This document shows, piece after piece, positions 36,108 to 47,759 of a stretch of 64,000 nucleotides of DNA. Origin of the DNA: Puccinellia tenuiflora (taxonomy: Eukaryota > Streptophyta > Magnoliopsida > Poales > Poaceae); assembly GCA_012064385.1 (NCBI GenBank), contig QRDG01000416.1, forward strand, positions 124,001 to 188,000, given 5' to 3'. Within the stretch, counting starts at the first letter, position 1. Every line of letters starts with the position of its first letter. Below the pieces are notes generated by a model. That model worked only from the letters and a program-made list of their open reading frames with translations. It was not told the DNA's origin and searched no databases. The translations under genes and the position numbers were made by a program.

Positions 36108-37595
36108 TTAAGAGTAAAAGGGGCGAAGCAGGGCTACATTCCAGGGTCGTTTGGTCTCCTCTCCGGATCTGTCCATCTTGTTTTTCACCTGTTTCTGAGC
36201 ATCTATAAGATAATACGCATCATTATGCAAAGCCCTACTTACAATAAACGGTCCCTCCCATGGAGGTGACAATTTGTGCATCCCGGCGGTGCGCTGCACA
36301 AGCCTAAGCACCAAGTCTCCCTCGCGGAACTTGCGAGGGTTCACTTTCCGGCTATGATAGCGTCGGAGATTCTGCTGATATATCGTTGATTTGGACAAAG
36401 CCAACATTCGTGCCTCCTCGAGCAAATCGAGATCATTTTCCCGAGCTTCCTTAGCCTCGGATTCGGTATATAAAGCAACTCTTGGCGAGTCATGCTCTAT
36501 GTCGGTTGGCAGGACCGCTTCTGCTCCATAGACCAGAAAAAATGGCGTATAGCCGGTAGAGCGATTCGGCGTAGTCCGGAGACTCCACAATACTGCTGGT
36601 ATTTCATCCAGCCAACACCCCGGAGAGCGCAGCAGTGGCTCGATCAACCGGGGTTTTATGCCAGATAACACTAGTGCATTTCCTCTTTCCACTAGTCCGT
36701 TGGACTGAGGATGTGCAACCGATGCCAGGTCTAGCCGGATTCTCTTTTCTTCGCAAAACCGAGCAAAGGCTCCCTCGGCGAAATTGGTGCCATTATCCGA
36801 GATAATGCTGTGCGGATGGCCATACCTCAAAATAATATCTTTTAAGAAAGACACGGCCGTGCGGCCGTCACACTTCCTTATCGGCTTCACCTCTATCCAT
36901 TTGGTGAACTTGTCCACCATCACCAGCATGTGAGTCATGTTACCTCGGGCTGGCTTAAATGGTCCCACCATATCCAGACACCACACAGCGAATGGCCATG
37001 TGATGGGAATAGTTTTGAGTGCTGACGCCGGCATATGAATTTTGTTGGCAAACCTCTGACATCCTTCGCACTTCCGGACAATGTCCTCTGCTTGCTGCAA
37101 AGCACTGGGCCAATAAAACCCATACCGGAATGCCTTAGCCACCATAGCTCTGGAGGATGCGTGATGACCGCACTCTCCTTGATGAATATCTCGGAGAATC
37201 TCTTCCCCCTCTTCCGGCTCAACACAGCGTTGAAGAACTATGGTTGCACTCCTCTTATACAGCTCATGGTTGATGATGGTAAAAGCCTTGGATCGCCTCT
37301 GTATCTGTCTGGCCGAGACCTCATCACTCGGTAGACTGCCATCCAACATGAATGTCATGATGGGTTGTGCCCAAGCCGGTACTGGATGAGAACCGAGTAC
37401 AGGCTCGTCAATTTCCATCGCATCAACCGACATTACTATACCCGACATAGACTGACGAGTCCCCGAGTCCTCCCAAGGAGTCCCCGAGTTCCGCCAAGTG
37501 GCTCTCCAGTTTTCCAACACAGTCCCCGAGTTCTGCTGAATGTATCCGACATCCACGGAAGTCCCCGAGTCCTGAGGAGCAGTCCCCGAGTCCTA
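36108..37595 (-). pseudogene. Gypsy integrase
   Basis: Inserts element DNA into the genome. It has an HHCC zinc-binding region (GECGHHASS ... CEGCQRF), the DDE core with CLDMVGPF, IISDNGTNF and LVERGNA, and a GPY/F-type C-terminal module (LSPPWEGPFIV) ending LLRPFYS. All three catalytic acidic residues are present. The core is open from 37556 to 36108; an in-frame TAG at 37593-37595 separates it from RNase H. The first ~40 residues come from the short CCCCGAGT repeats at 37440-37600 and are probably not ancestral. Confidence 0.92.
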
Positions 37596-37812
37596 CAGCA
37601 TGCTCCCGACATCTACGTCCATCGGGACGACGTCGGGTTCCGGATTACCCGGGATAAATATTGACTTGGACTCGGGTGAAGGCTTGATTGATGGCTTTCG
37701 GAGATGGTCCAGCGATACGCCGGCCGGAATGGCCTGCCGATATGAACCTATCTTGGACAACATGTCGGCACTTTCATTTTCTGTCCGGCGAATGTGATGG
37801 AATTCACAACCA

Positions 37813-38700
37813 TCAAAAAAAACCCGAGATCTTCTGGACATGGAACCGATATGCCGCCATGTTGGCATCCAGGGCATCCCAGTTGCCAGAGGTTTGCTGA
37901 ACCACCAGATCAAAATCACCATAACATATTATCCGGCGAATCCCGATTTCCTTGGCTACCTTGAGTCCATGAATCAATGCTTCATACTCGGCCACATTGT
38001 TAGATGCGGCAAAGTGAACTTGCAGCACATATTTCAGCTGATCTTGCTTCGGCGAGGTAAGAACTACGCCGGCACCCATGCCCTCTTTTACGTTAGATCC
38101 ATCAAAATGCATCCTCCAGTAATTGGAGTCAGGCAATGGTGGCTCATACTGCAACTCGGCCCAATCGACGAGGAAATCCGCCAAAGCCTGAGACTTGATG
38201 GTATCTCTTCTCGCATATTGCGGCGTGTAAGCCGCTAGCTCAATAGCCCACTTGGCTACCCGGCCACTGGCATCCTTGTTGCCAATGATCTCCGAGATAG
38301 GAGCTGCACACACCACAGTTATAGGGTGCTCTTGGAAATAGTGTTTCAGTTTCTTTGCCGCCATGTACACCCCATATTTCATCTTCTGGTAGTGAGGATA
38401 ATTTTGTTTCGATGAAGAGATTACTTCGCTCAGGTAGTATACCGGTCTCTGCACCATGGTTCCCTCTTCTTCTCGCTCCACCACCACCACAACACTAACA
38501 ACCCGGTTAGAGGCTGCAATGTAGACCAACATGGGCTCTTTCGGTAGTGGTGAAGCCAATATCGGCGCTGTAGCCAACATCCTCTTTAGCTCATGAAATG
38601 CCGCATCGGCCTGCGTGGTCCAGCTGAATCTATCTGATTTCTTCATCAGCTGGTACAGAGGCAGAGCCTTCTCTCCCAACCGACCAACGAACCGACTCAA
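37813..38700 (-). pseudogene. Gypsy RNase H plus second RNase H-like domain
   Basis: Continues in frame from RT after one stop. The first part is the ordinary gypsy RNase H region (FSWTTQADAAFHELK, PVYYLSEV, YPHYQKMKYGVYMAAKKL), although the first catalytic Asp context is degraded. A second domain begins at about 38130 (WRMHFDGSNVKEGMGAGVVL, then NNVAEYEALIHGL and YGDFDLVVQQ), the additional archaeal/plant-type RNase H known from Tat elements. The frame breaks at an A8 run near 37817; downstream coding continues in another frame to 37593. Confidence 0.85.
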
Positions 38701-38724
38701 GGAAGCCAGGCAACCAGTGAATCT

Positions 38725-39531
38725 CTAAACATCCTTGAGACACCTCGGTAGCCTCATGCTCTCTATAGCACGGATCTTTGTCGGATTTGCCTCGATACCT
38801 CGGCTCGACACGAGGAAACCGAGTAATTTGCCTGCCGGCACACCGAATGTGCATTTATCCGGGTTAAGCTTTAACCGGAATTTTCGCAGGTTCGCGAATG
38901 TCTCTTTGAGATCATCCAACAAAGTATGTTTTTCCTTACTCTTGATGACGATATCGTCAACATACACCTGCACATTTTTACCAATTTGATCATGCAAGAA
39001 TTTCTGCATGTATCTCTGATAAGTAGCACCGGCATTTCTTAACCCGAAACACATGACACGATAGCAATAAGCCTCGTACGGGGTAATAAAGGCAGTCTTT
39101 ATTTGATCATCCGAGTTAAGCGGTATCTGGTGGAAACCAGAATACGCATCTACAAATGATAACAGGTCACAACCGGTCGTGGAATCGATCACCTGATCAA
39201 TTCGAGGCAACGGGAATGGATCTTTAGGACATGCCTTGTTCAGATGTGTGTAATCGATACACATGCGCCAGACCTTGGCCGCATCCGGGTCATCCTTCTT
39301 CTTTTCTACCAGGACCGGGTTAGCCAACCAGTCCGGGTACTTCACCTCCATGATCGAGTTTGACGCAAGTAGCCTGGCTACCTCGTCCCCAACAGCTTTC
39401 CTTCTCTCCGCAGCGAGACGTTGCTGCAGTTGTTTCACCGGCCTAGCATCCGGCCTGAGAGTGCTCAGCCAACTCCCTCGGAACACCCGGCAAGTCATGA
39501 CTCGACCATGCAAAGATGTCCCGATTCTCAC
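38725..39531 (-). pseudogene. Gypsy reverse transcriptase
   Basis: A full RT palm and fingers: VEKKK, WRMCIDYTHLNKACPKD, FVDAYSGFHQI, FGLRNAGATYQR and the catalytic YVDDIVIKS (about 38945-38970), then KLNPDKC and LGFLVSSRGI. All key Asp residues are present. The frame ends at a single in-frame TAG (38725-38727), after which the same frame continues into RNase H. Confidence 0.92.
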
Positions 39532-39556
39532 GAAGGAAGTACATGAGCTCGCTTTC

Positions 39557-40720
39557 CTATTTGCTCTCCAACCCGGCTCCGATAATGACGGAGCGGTCGG
39601 GGAATGCCTCGTCGACGCCGATTTTCTTGGTCTCCTTGGATGCCTGGAATGTCGCGCTCTGCTGCGGGTTAGATATACCCGGCATGCCGAGTTGAGCCGA
39701 CTGCGCCAGTGCCACCACCTCGTGTATCCTCTTCTTCTCCGCGGCGATGACCAATGACTCGGCTAGGCATGATCCAGCCGAGGCACACTCCATGGCACGC
39801 TTGTAGTTGCCCGAGATGGTGATGATACCGTTTGGACCCGGCAGTTTCATCTTGAGGTAGGCCACATGAGTGGACGCCATGAATTTGGCCAATGCCGGTC
39901 TGCCGAGCAAGGCATGATATGGACTTTCGAGGTCCACGACCTCGAACTGAAGGCTTTCCATCCGGCTGTTCTCCTTGGTGTCGAATAAGACATCGACCCA
40001 GACTGTGCCCATGGGTGCACAAGAGACACCCAGCACAATACCATGGAAGGTAGTCCGGCTTGGCTGCAGCATGTTCTCAGTGAGGCTCATCTTGAGCATG
40101 GTATCCCGGATGATGTTAATGTTGCTCCCATTATCAATGAGAACCCGGGTGAACCTGGTGTTAATGGCGGGTCTGATGAATGTCGGATCCACCACTAGAG
40201 CATACCCTCCCGGGTTAGGCATGACCCTGGGATGGTCATTGCGGCTCCAGCTGACCTCCTGCTCGGACCAGTTCAGGTATTTCGGCACAGCCGGCATGAC
40301 AACATTCACCTCCATCGCACGCCGATGCTGGCTCTGTTTATCATTCGGCTCGGTCAAAAAGACCATGTAGCTCTGGTGGTGCTCCCGATACTTATTCCGC
40401 CGGCTAGGACCGGCGTTGTTGTTGTTGTTGTTGTTGTTGTTGCTGGCCCCATTGGCCACCTGGTTGACATTCTCTGGCCTCCTCCGGTTATCCGCAGTCC
40501 TCGGTGGTGTTGGCACCCGTAAGGGTATAGTGTTCGCACCCGTAAGTGGTGCAGCTCGTGGGGCAGCTCGTGGTGCAGCTCGTGGCAACGGTGAAAGGTA
40601 TGGATTATCCGACGGACTGTCCCTCAGGATCCTCTGGTACCAACTACACTGCCGGGTTGAGTGGTTAGCCAGCCGGCTGGGGTTTGCAGTGTGATAGCTG
40701 CAAGGGCCATCCAGCATCAT
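39557..40720 (-). pseudogene. Gypsy aspartic protease region of pol
   Basis: Processes the polyprotein. The protease motif is VLIDNGSNINII (about 40150-40110): the usual D-S/T-G triad reads D-N-G-S here, so the active site may be altered. Downstream ALLGRPAL is the conserved C-terminal protease segment. The N-terminal part holds an Asn run encoded by a GTT/AAC microsatellite at 40413-40442. A frameshift lies between the end of this frame and the RT frame. Confidence 0.8.
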
Positions 40721-40846
40721 CTCGAAGGTATATCTCGGTTTGTCCTCCCACGGCCTCTTTCCGTCGCCCCCTAGCTTCTTTCCATCTCGGTTTTGGCCCC
40801 ATGAAGGACCATTGTACTTCTAACGCTGGCTGTTGCCGGCATCTGG

Positions 40847-42984
40847 TTAGTCTTGATCAACTGCAGCGACATGGTTTGACCCATATCGGTAATCCGGCCT
40901 ATCATCTCTTCTCTTGCCCCTAAAATCCGGGCGGTCCGGGCGGTCATTCCGCTTGAAGGTACGGTCAGCATCATTGCCCGAGTACCGCTTACTCGGCTCA
41001 ACCGGAGTCAGTAAGGGCTGAGTGGGGTCACCCAGTGCATAACTGTCAGCAATCTTGATAGTCTCGGCCAGAGTGGCTGGCATTTCCCTCTGCAATCCCT
41101 GCCAGAGCATGGTGCCATGTCGGCACCCCTGCGCAAACCATGCAATGGCCTGCGATTCAATTACTCCTTCACAGGAGTTCCGGATGTTGCTCCATCGGGT
41201 CAGGTATTCCCGGTGAGTTTCATCATCCATCTGCCGGCACATGGATGGTTGTTGAGGACGATTCGGCCGGTTGTATGTGCTGGAGAAGTTGCTGACGAAG
41301 GCCTCCGAGAAATCCAGCCAACAGTCAATGTTGTTTTCCTCTAGGTTGTTCAGCCAAATCCAGGCCGGACCTTCCAACATTTGCGGCACATACCGCACTG
41401 CCCATCGGCGGTTGCGACCAGCGATATGCACCGCTATGACATAATCTGTCAGCCAGTCTTCCGGCTTAGTACTGCTGTCATATGTTTTTGTGCCCCGGGG
41501 CAGCTGAAAGCCCGGCACCGGCTCTTGCTTCATGATCCGAGGTCCAAAACATGCTGCACCAGGTGGGCCTTGCTCTTCCAGAAGCTCAGATAGATAGATT
41601 CTGTCAAGCTTGTTGCGGACATCATGTGCCGGAAGCTGAAGAGCTCCCAGCCGAGCTCCGAGTGCACCCTCGGACGCCATGTACTTAAATCTTCCATACC
41701 TGGCCCGCTCCATGGCCGAGTAACCATCATCATACCGGTTGGCACCCGGGTCGCCCTCTTGTCGCTGAGCCGGATACCCGCCACCATGTTGTTGCCGAGG
41801 TGGGTTGGGTGCCGGATACGGAGGTTGCTGGACTCGGTCAGCCGGATGAGCCCGATCTGCGCCTGGATTGCCTTGACTGGGATCAGGAACATCCCGACCG
41901 GCATTGTCTTGCCCGGCTACCTGCTTTCCAGCATAAACCGGATCATAAGTCTGCATCTGCTTGTTTCGACCAGAGTTCACACTCCGGTCATGATCTCTGC
42001 CGACATGCGGCGATGAAGCTTGTCCCTTGGACACTCCACCGGCACCTCCCGCCGAGTGAATGTACCGGGATCCACCAGCACTTGGAGGATATGCCTTGAA
42101 ATTGGCTTCATTTTGACGATTAGCAGTAGCTACAAGTTCATTAACTCGGTCCTGCTGCCTACAACGAGCATCGCCGGTTAAGCTAGATAACTCGGCTATG
42201 GCTGCCTCTGCAGCCCTAAGGTTCTTGCTAGGTGTACTATATCTAGGTTTATCAGCCGAAACATGACTAGCAGTTCTACTAGATTTGGATCTACCATCTC
42301 TAGCAATCTCGGCATTGAGGTTTCTACCTCGGTTTCGCACCTAATGCAAGCGACTAGTCTGGTTTGCTACTGGAGTAAAACCATGAGCTTTGTTATACTC
42401 ACGGAGAGAGATGTCGAATTCTTGCCTGACTCGGGCTACCTCGATAACCTCCTGGAGTATACTCTGATGCTGCTCCTCCAGCTGAGCCTGTGCCAGCGCA
42501 GCATCTGCGCTGGGAGCAACTGGAGTAGCCAGCTTCTCGATTACGTCCTAAAAAGGACTCGGCACCACCGACACACCTGATGTACCGGCGGGCACCGGGC
42601 GGTTCTCGGGCTTCTCCAATGGCGGGCGCGCCGTTCTGGTGGACCTGGTGCTGGTCTCAGCCTCACCGGCCGTACCCCTGGTAGCAACTACCGGGGAGGT
42701 CATCATCACTTCCACGCAGCTAGCGGGGCGAGCGTTACGCCGGCCGCGAGCCGCGCAGACAGCAGGTGGGTCCGCAGCAACATGCACCTGCTCGGGGTAC
42801 CTGCAGACAAACTCGGTGGCGACGTAGACCGTGAGCTCGCCGAACTCGATGAGGCAGCTGTTCCGCGGAAGCGGCCTGCTGCCGAAGCAGCCAGCGTTGT
42901 CGCTGATGACGTTCAGCAAGCCGAATCTATGGACAAGGCAACAAACCATGCGCTCGCCAGAGTCGATGAGGGATCCCGTCCGGA
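40847..42984 (-). pseudogene. Gypsy gag
   Basis: Capsid-type protein. The N-terminal part runs from about 42984, the central linker is rich in Arg/Pro/Gln, and a retrotransposon-gag domain lies at about 41620-41060 (WLTDYV, GPAWIWLNNL, FSEAFVSNF, REYLTRW). The C-terminus is basic and Asp/Arg-rich. No CCHC knuckle is seen. In-frame stops fall at 42548-42550 and just before 42340, and the frame ends at 40847, in the same frame as the protease region. The true start was not fixed. Confidence 0.8.
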
Positions 42985-43012
42985 TGAACACGCCAGCCAG
43001 CGCCGCTGCTGG

Positions 43013-43031
43013 CCCCACGGTGGGCGCCAAC
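43013..43031 (-). promoter_or_regulatory. Primer-binding site of the gypsy element
   Basis: The minus strand reads GTTGGCGCCCACCGTGGGG directly after the 5' LTR, a TGGCGCC-type tRNA-primer site. It fixes the element's orientation as minus. Confidence 0.8.
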
Positions 43032-43937
43032 TGTCGTGGTGGTGCACGGACAGATGCCATAGGATGGCTTATGTTGGGGCCGAATGGACGCTGATGGCAC
43101 CGGGGAGGGATTATGTGTAGACTTACACACACGAACACACACGGTTTACCCAGGTTCAGGGCCCTCGTGAGGAGGTAAAACCCCTACTCCTGCTTGTCTG
43201 AGTGTATATCTGAGAGCAACCGGGTTACAAGGAGGCTCCTTGAGCTGTATGCAAAACCTAAGATGACTTGGCTCGCCTCCTCTCTCTCGTACAAGCAGCG
43301 TCTAGCTTCTGTCTTAAAGGAACTCTACCGCCAGCATCTAGGATTCGTCCCTTTGCACGAAGGCCTTGGGCACCTTATATAACGGTGCCCCGGGTTACAG
43401 TGTTCGACCCACTTGCTAACAACTGTGGCCATACCAGGCCGGCGTCATCTCTTGTGTCAGCGCTTACGTCAGCCTGTCACTTCTTTGCCCTGGACAGGAC
43501 TTCCTCCATGCATGTGCACTTCTCCCCCGTACCGCCCTGGTCAGCGGTATGGTGGAGACATATCACATTGTCCACTTGCGGCGCGGCGCCATGCCCTGCT
43601 CCGTGATTGGAGGGACGACACCTGCCTTGACCGTCCCCCGAGATATGGTGCCTCTTCGTTATCCGGCATAGCCACGCCTGAGATGCTTGACTCGGTTTTC
43701 CCTTCCCCTGCACATACAAGGAAACAAGAAGACAATCCGACATACCTTATGTATGTCGGTACGGGTATGTCGGTCCGTGTATCTCGGTTTAAGCCAGCAC
43801 GGCTATCTTGACCATACCGGGTCACGATATGTCGGTCCACCATAACCCGGTCAACACTGACCCGGTCAACTCCGGGTCTACTCCGGAACAACACATAATT
43901 CATTATCTTGACCCTATCCGGGGGTCGTCCCCCGACA
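43032..43937 (-). repeat. 5' LTR of the gypsy element
   Basis: 906 bp, closely similar to 29546-30462 with scattered substitutions and a few small indels. Confidence 0.93.
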
Positions 43938-44027
43938 GTTCGATTACAAAACTTATTCAAATCCTCTAATAAAAACGATAAATGTAGAGACAGATCGTTG
44001 CCAGCATCAACTCCTTGATTGCCACAC

Positions 44028-44078
44028 GAATATGCTAATAAACCATTTTATTATTGACTCTAGGGCATATTCCCAACA
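44028..44078 (-). repeat. 51-bp remnant of the copia-like 5' LTR
   Basis: Matches the first 51 bp of the LTR at 26898-26948 with one substitution, then stops abruptly. The rest of the 5' LTR, and probably some internal sequence, was deleted. Confidence 0.88.
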
Positions 44079-44083
44079 CCGAC

Positions 44084-46481
44084 CTGGTTTGACCCTAGGC
44101 GAGAACAATAAGGATGCGTCCCTAGGGACGTAATATCTGTCTATTTCAGTTTTTCTTTGTTTTAATGAGGACAATGACACATTTCTAATCATAAAAAAGA
44201 ATGTTTCCCCTATAGAGCAACCAAACAACATTTATTTTACGTCCAATCCTACTCTTTTTTTGAGGGTTCCTACTTTTTTGTATTCCATAATTTTTGGAAT
44301 CATGCAAACCAAAGAGGCCCTTATGCATACAACCTATCAAACCAAAACGCTAAACCATATACCATATATACTGCAATCATATATTGGGATCGTGTTCTCC
44401 TGTGAGCAGTGCCTTATGAGTTGATTGTTGACACTGAGAGCGAAAGATAGGCATATTTGATCACAGAAGAACCAACAAACAAGCAATGCCAAAGATACGA
44501 GAACAAATCTCTGGTAGAGTCTAGAATTCTCCATTTACGTATGCTTAAGATAGATAATTATATACCCTATACATTTTATTTTCTTACACCTAAGATAAGA
44601 AGCATATACCCCTATAAAATCTATCAACAAAATGTAAGATGATATGCTTTAGAGCTTTTTGCAAATATATTTAAGACTGTATTAAAATATTTTTTAACAC
44701 ATAAATATACACCGTAAATTCATTTTGAGTGACACAAATAATTTGTGGACACTTGTGATTTTGTATCAATAAGGAAACCAACTCAAGCAAATTTCATTGC
44801 AAAATGATATTTAAATTCAGGAAACTATATTTGCTACGACAAGTGTTGGATTTTATAACATTTATATTATTCATTAATGCTTAGTTTTAATTCCGTGTGA
44901 TTACTTTCGTTCAGTTTGATAATAAAAAAATAGTTAACATTGTATGTCAGCGAACACGTTATAAATAAGTAACAAAGTTTAGTGTAAATAAATGATAACG
45001 GCTAATTTTAACATGACTCGAGTCCATATCAAGTCCTTATACTTGTCTCTTAACACAACTCGAGTTCGTCACTTACAGTCTGCGTAAAGGCTTTCAAGGT
45101 GCAATGTTTCACTTTAGATTGCATTGAAAACTACATACAATTTGGTGTTACAACATCAACAACAGAGTCCAGTGACATATTTTGCCATTTAGAAATAGGT
45201 TCCATAAAAAGTCATATCGAAACTGGTCTAAACAAAATGGTAGAAATTGTTGAAATGGTTCACAATGTCGTGATAACACATTTATGTGGCATGAAATTAC
45301 AGTAGATTATTGGTTTTTTTTGAAATGAGGTTTAGTGTTTTTGAGTGGAATGTAATACCAGTATAAAGTCAAATGTTTCAGAAATTTGGTTATCCACGTC
45401 TCTCTGAAAGAAATTCTCCAGAGGATACACGGAGGCTCACAACGGTGCCCCGTCTACTGTGACCAGTCCTAGCACCTGTCGGGTCGCTAATTACCCGCCT
45501 CCCGCGCCATACCGACATGTTCGCTCCCTACGGACGGTCGCTGGCATGCCACACGGCCCTCGCGTCATCGACCTAGTGAATCTCCGCCCTTGGTGAGAAC
45601 CTCTAGACGACCGCGAGAAACCTTCTTCCCGTGTCGATAGGGCCCGTCGCATGAGGTCAGCTCTCCCGGATATTGATGCACATGGATACTCGTGGGTCTC
45701 AGGGTGCGCGGAACCGGCTCCACTAAAGTATTTTCGTGAATGAAACCTCTGCAGAAAACATGGGCATGTCTTAGGTGTCGTTTTTGGGTTTTTGGCTAGC
45801 AGCCTGTCATGGATGGAAATCCTGTCGAGGCAACGACTTATGCAGATGCATCTATAGAAGCACTTGGGAGGAGGCTTGCAACCAAGATGCCCGGGCATGA
45901 GCAGCGCGAAGACACGTAGGAGGTACCTAAAGCTGACCAAGGCCGGAAGACAAGGAAACTGACTCATACCAAGTCCCCCGTAGTTCGACTCCATCTTGAA
46001 GATCATCCAAGACCTTCCTTGTTTGGGTGCGAATTAGAATAAATACATCCAACGTGTATGTTTTGTAATCCTTTTCTTGCACAAAAAGTCTACCCGCCTC
46101 ATATATATGTCGGGGTTAACTAACGATTGAACTATCAAACACAGTGGTCAAATCGTACAACCTAATCCTCTCCGCTGTACTAGATAAGGTCAGGTTAAAG
46201 CTAGGTCATCCCTTAATAGGTGTGCATAAATTTAATTAAAAAGTCAATGTTTTCTAGTTTGACAGAGTCTTGTGTATTGGGATCAGTGGGGTTTCGGGTT
46301 TCAAAAACACCTGTCTGTCTGTGTATCGCGATTCCGATCGGTTCTTCCATGATGGTGTTGTCTTGCATATCACGCTTGACGCCGAGCGTAAACGATGACA
46401 TGTTCTTGTACGAGTAAAAAGATCCCATCCGCTAGAGCTGCTCGGGCCTAACGTGGTGTAGTGTCTAGCTCAACTATTTGA
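44084..46481. other. Intergenic stretch, no gene recognised
   Basis: AT-rich from 44084 to about 45400, then a GC-richer block (45420-45770) with a 171-codon minus-strand frame (46006-45491) that matches no family I know, then AT-rich again. No transposon ends were found. Confidence 0.4.
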
Positions 46482-47759
46482 AGTTTTTTAAAATAAATCT
46501 ACGAACTGCAGCAAACATCCAGTACAACCCAGTTACAAGTTCAGGTATCAAACTGTGCTCCCCAAACCATAGTCACATAGCACAAGTTCAAACGCGGTTA
46601 CAGACCAAGGGCACGCAGCGTGGAAAGCCAAAACCTAGCTAAGGGGAATGCTCAACCCGAAGCCTATCAATAAGAAGTCTAATAGCATCCATCGCTCCAT
46701 CCAGTAGTGCCCTGTCCCTCACCTTCACCAGCACCCGCCATCTTTGCACTTAAAGCAACAAGTTGAACATGACATCAGAAGGTCTACTAATTAGTTTTGC
46801 TTTGATGGTCATTTTATTGCGAACATTCCATAGCGCCCAACATTGGGCCGCGAAGGCAAACCACACGAGTCTACGGTATGCCCCCGACAACCCATGAGAA
46901 ATAGATAGGAATTCACCAGCCCCAGCCGGGTTCCAATCGCAGTTCAGGAGTTCCCTAACCCCAGCCCACATGAACCTCACAATAGGGCAAGAGAAGAAAA
47001 TATGGTTACAGTCTTCCAAAGCCCCACACAGCGCACAAAGGCCATTCGAGGGGTCGTGGCGCTTGGCAACCTGCTCACTACATGGAAGCCGGACTCTAAT
47101 GAGCTGCCAGAGGAGCACCCTTATCCTCGGAGACACAGGGGTACGCCACACTTCCTTAAAGTGGGTGACCGCCGCACCCTGAGAGAGACGGAGGTAGAAC
47201 GATCTGGTTGTGAAGCTTCCAGATACCAGGAGAACGCATCCTTGTCCACTAACAGGGGGCTGTGTTAGATCTCCCTTGTTAGGTTGGCCCATTCGACCAC
47301 TTCTGCCATCCCAAAAGGGCGTAGGAAGTACAGCCAGCCCATCTCGCCATGCGCCTCTGCCACCGAGATGAAGGGCGCCGAGCAGCAGCCAAACAAAAGA
47401 GGAAACCCGATCCTGTAACGGGGCCGAGCCCGACCACCAGTCCATCCAGAACTGTGTGTGCCTCCCATTGTTAACCTTTTGTTTGGCCCCGAGTTTGAAG
47501 TACCACTTAAGCTTTTGGAGGGAGCGCCAGAATTGGGATCCGGACTTTGGGACCCTGGCAAGAAGATGTCGTTCTCCCCCAAATATTTAGCTTTCAGCAG
47601 GTCTACCCATAGTCCCTCGCTGTTTTGGTACAATTTCCAAACCCATTTGAGCATGAGGGCAATGTTCATAATTTTTGTGTTGAGGATTCCCAAACCCCAT
47701 ACTCTTTTGGTTTACACACCGTTGCCCAATCTACCATGTGGTATTTCCTTTTGTCTCCA
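46482..47759 (-). mobile_element. LINE fragment, 3' part of ORF2
   Basis: The 3' third of an L1-type LINE: RT thumb region (WATVCKPKEYGGLGILNT, ~47740-47670), zf-RVT (CALCGALEDCNHIFFSC, ~47045-46995) and 3' UTR with an A-run read as TTTTTT near 46481-46490. The frame is broken between 47265 and 47445. The 5' side stops exactly where the LTR at 47760 begins, so the rest was displaced or lost. Confidence 0.85.

Larger units (their letters stand above)
29546..43937 (-). mobile_element. Ty3/gypsy Tat-type retrotransposon (TSD GTTCG)
   Basis: A 14.4-kb element with LTRs 43032-43937 (5') and 29546-30462 (3'), TSD GTTCG at 29541-29545 and 43938-43942, and a primer-binding site next to the 5' LTR. 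The minus-strand order is gag, protease, RT, RNase H, a second RNase H-like domain and integrase (gypsy order). A plus-strand multi-exon gene lies between integrase and the 3' LTR. Two RNase H domains and an extra antisense gene are known features of the Tat lineage. The pol frame carries stops and frameshifts, so the copy is inactive, but the LTRs are still closely alike. Confidence 0.93.
25026..44078 (-). mobile_element. Copia-like LTR retrotransposon, hosting a nested gypsy element (TSD CCGAC)
   Basis: On the minus strand both ends start TGTTGGGAATATGCCCTAGA (26948 and 44078). The 3' LTR is 25026-26948. The 5' LTR is reduced to 51 bp (44028-44078). CCGAC lies at 25021-25025 and 44079-44083, so both outer borders are original. 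The polypurine tract reads CTAGTGCAAGTGGAAGAC just before the 3' LTR. Internal sequence is 26949-29545 and 43938-44027, AT-rich with no coding domain; a 14.4-kb gypsy element is inserted in it. Assignment to copia rests on the LTR start and tract, which I recognise from Triticeae copia families. Confidence 0.8.

Noticed and set aside
45491..46006. 171-codon minus-strand frame
   Set aside because: No recognisable motif, no splice or conservation evidence.
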